DNA from: Paenarthrobacter ureafaciens
Lineage (GTDB): Bacteria; Actinomycetota; Actinomycetes; Actinomycetales; Micrococcaceae
Assembly (NCBI RefSeq): GCF_004028095.1
Contig: NZ_SBHM01000006.1
Location: 372,001-436,000, forward strand
Direction of reading: 5' to 3'
DNA: 64,000 bases
In this document: positions 63,415 through 64,000 of the stretch, one piece after another
How the letters are laid out: every line of letters begins with the position of its first letter
Numbering within the stretch: position 1 is the stretch's first letter
Program-made: the position numbers and the translations under genes
Notes under the pieces: generated by a model
The model's input: only the letters and a program-made list of their open reading frames with translations
The model's database searches: none
Told to the model about the DNA's origin: nothing

Positions 63415-64000
63415 ATGACATCCACTTCGGTTCTCCCCGCCGACGCTGACGCAGGCCCAACCACGCCTGAGCAGCTGCGCGAGCTGTACACACTCATGGC
63501 CGCCGTCCGCCACATTGATACCGCCGCCATAGCCTGGCAGAGGCAAGGCATCATACCTGGCTACGCCCCCCAACTCGGCCAGGAAGCAGCACAGGTGGGC
63601 AGCGCCTATGCCGTTGACCGCAGCCGGGACTTCGTCTTCCCCACGTACCGCGAAATGGGAGTGGCCCGGACCATGGGCCTGGACATGGTGGACTACATGG
63701 CCACCCACAAGGCCACGTGGCACGGCGGCATGTACAACCCCTTGGAATCCCGGTTCGCCCCCATCCAGGCCGTGGTGGCCGGCTCCGTGCTGCACGCGGT
63801 CGGCTGGGCGCACGGGCAAACCCTGTCCGGCGAAAGCGGCGTTGCGCTTACCTACTTCGGAGATGGCGCATCGTCGCAAGGTGATGTCCATGAAGCCATG
63901 AACTTCGCCGCCGTCATGAAAGTGCCGGTGGTGTTCTTCGTGCAGAACAACGGCTGGGCCATCTCCGTTCCCACGGAGCGGCAGGTAGCCGGAGGTTCGG
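63415..64000 (+). CDS. 2-oxoacid dehydrogenase E1 component, alpha subunit (cut by window edge)
   Basis: The first 195 residues of a thiamine-diphosphate E1-alpha subunit, as in pyruvate or branched-chain 2-oxoacid dehydrogenase. The cofactor motif is visible from GDG (149-151) to NN (178-179), with the HxxG-type segment and phosphorylation-loop region downstream not in view. The start is ATG at 63415. Nearness to an Lrp regulator suggests the branched-chain complex, but pyruvate is possible. The beta and E2 genes would lie beyond the window. Confidence 0.9.
   Translation, partial: MTSTSVLPADADAGPTTPEQLRELYTLMAAVRHIDTAAIAWQRQGIIPGYAPQLGQEAAQVGSAYAVDRSRDFVFPTYREMGVARTMGLDMVDYMATHKATWHGGMYNPLESRFAPIQAVVAGSVLHAVGWAHGQTLSGESGVALTYFGDGASSQGDVHEAMNFAAVMKVPVVFFVQNNGWAISVPTERQVAGGS

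Overview
The window is chromosomal DNA from a high-GC actinobacterium, most likely Arthrobacter, Paenarthrobacter or another member of the Micrococcaceae. The evidence is the high GC content, frequent GTG and TTG starts, the thiL / DUF3515 / ddl / gpsA / plsC / murA / leuD / leuC / IclR gene order, a sunset-domain protein, and an ilvD / leader / ilvB / ilvN / ilvC / serA block. No prophage, transposase, CRISPR array or plasmid gene was found. Almost everything is core metabolism with dense regulatory sites, and no intergenic gap exceeds 300 bases.

Layout. 1-6.1 kb: thiL (cut by the left edge), a DUF3515 lipoprotein, and a tightly overlapped minus-strand run murA-plsC-gpsA-ddl for cell wall and phospholipid synthesis. 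6.1-9.5 kb: leuCD with a divergent IclR (NdgR/LtbR-type) regulator, then a DUF1697 gene. 9.5-13 kb: two overlapping genes for large membrane-associated GTPases. 13-17.5 kb: tRNA-Gln and tRNA-Glu, a HAD phosphatase, gltX, a fumarylacetoacetase-family hydrolase and a metallo-beta-lactamase-fold hydrolase. 17.5-20 kb: ilvE and leuB. 20-25.4 kb: a histidine kinase, a NarL-type regulator and a two-gene ABC transporter sharing a candidate operator. 25.4-30.8 kb: metG and a second FtsX-type ABC transporter. 30.8-38.4 kb: serA, ilvC, ilvN, ilvB, a leader-peptide attenuator and ilvD. 38.4-45.9 kb: sunset-domain protein, PQQ-type sugar dehydrogenase, two tRNA-Lys, MarR/peroxiredoxin pair, tRNA-Leu, a peptide-binding lipoprotein and mqo. 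45.9-55.3 kb: RND exporter, luciferase-like monooxygenase/MarR pair, transglutaminase, DUF1684 protein, ArsB/NhaD-type permease, a second fumarylacetoacetase-family protein and GtrA. 55.3-61.2 kb: nrtR-nadA-nadB-nadC-nifS. 61.2-64 kb: Lrp regulator, divergent amino-acid permease and the start of a 2-oxoacid dehydrogenase E1-alpha gene.

How it works together. Branched-chain amino-acid synthesis dominates: leuCD, leuB, ilvE, ilvD and ilvBNC are all here. A core sequence AGATATTGA (or its complement) occurs upstream of leuC/IclR, ilvB and ilvC, suggesting one IclR regulon. A 17-codon leader peptide rich in valine, with a terminator, adds attenuation in front of ilvB. NAD synthesis appears to be controlled by NrtR through a 29-bp palindrome. 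The kinase/regulator operon and the adjacent ABC transporter share a 16-bp dyad, which suggests a self-contained sense-and-export module. Other notable sequence features are a perfect 23-bp-arm palindrome, a nested inverted-repeat element between convergent genes, and CRP/GlxR-like sites before serA and the E1-alpha gene.
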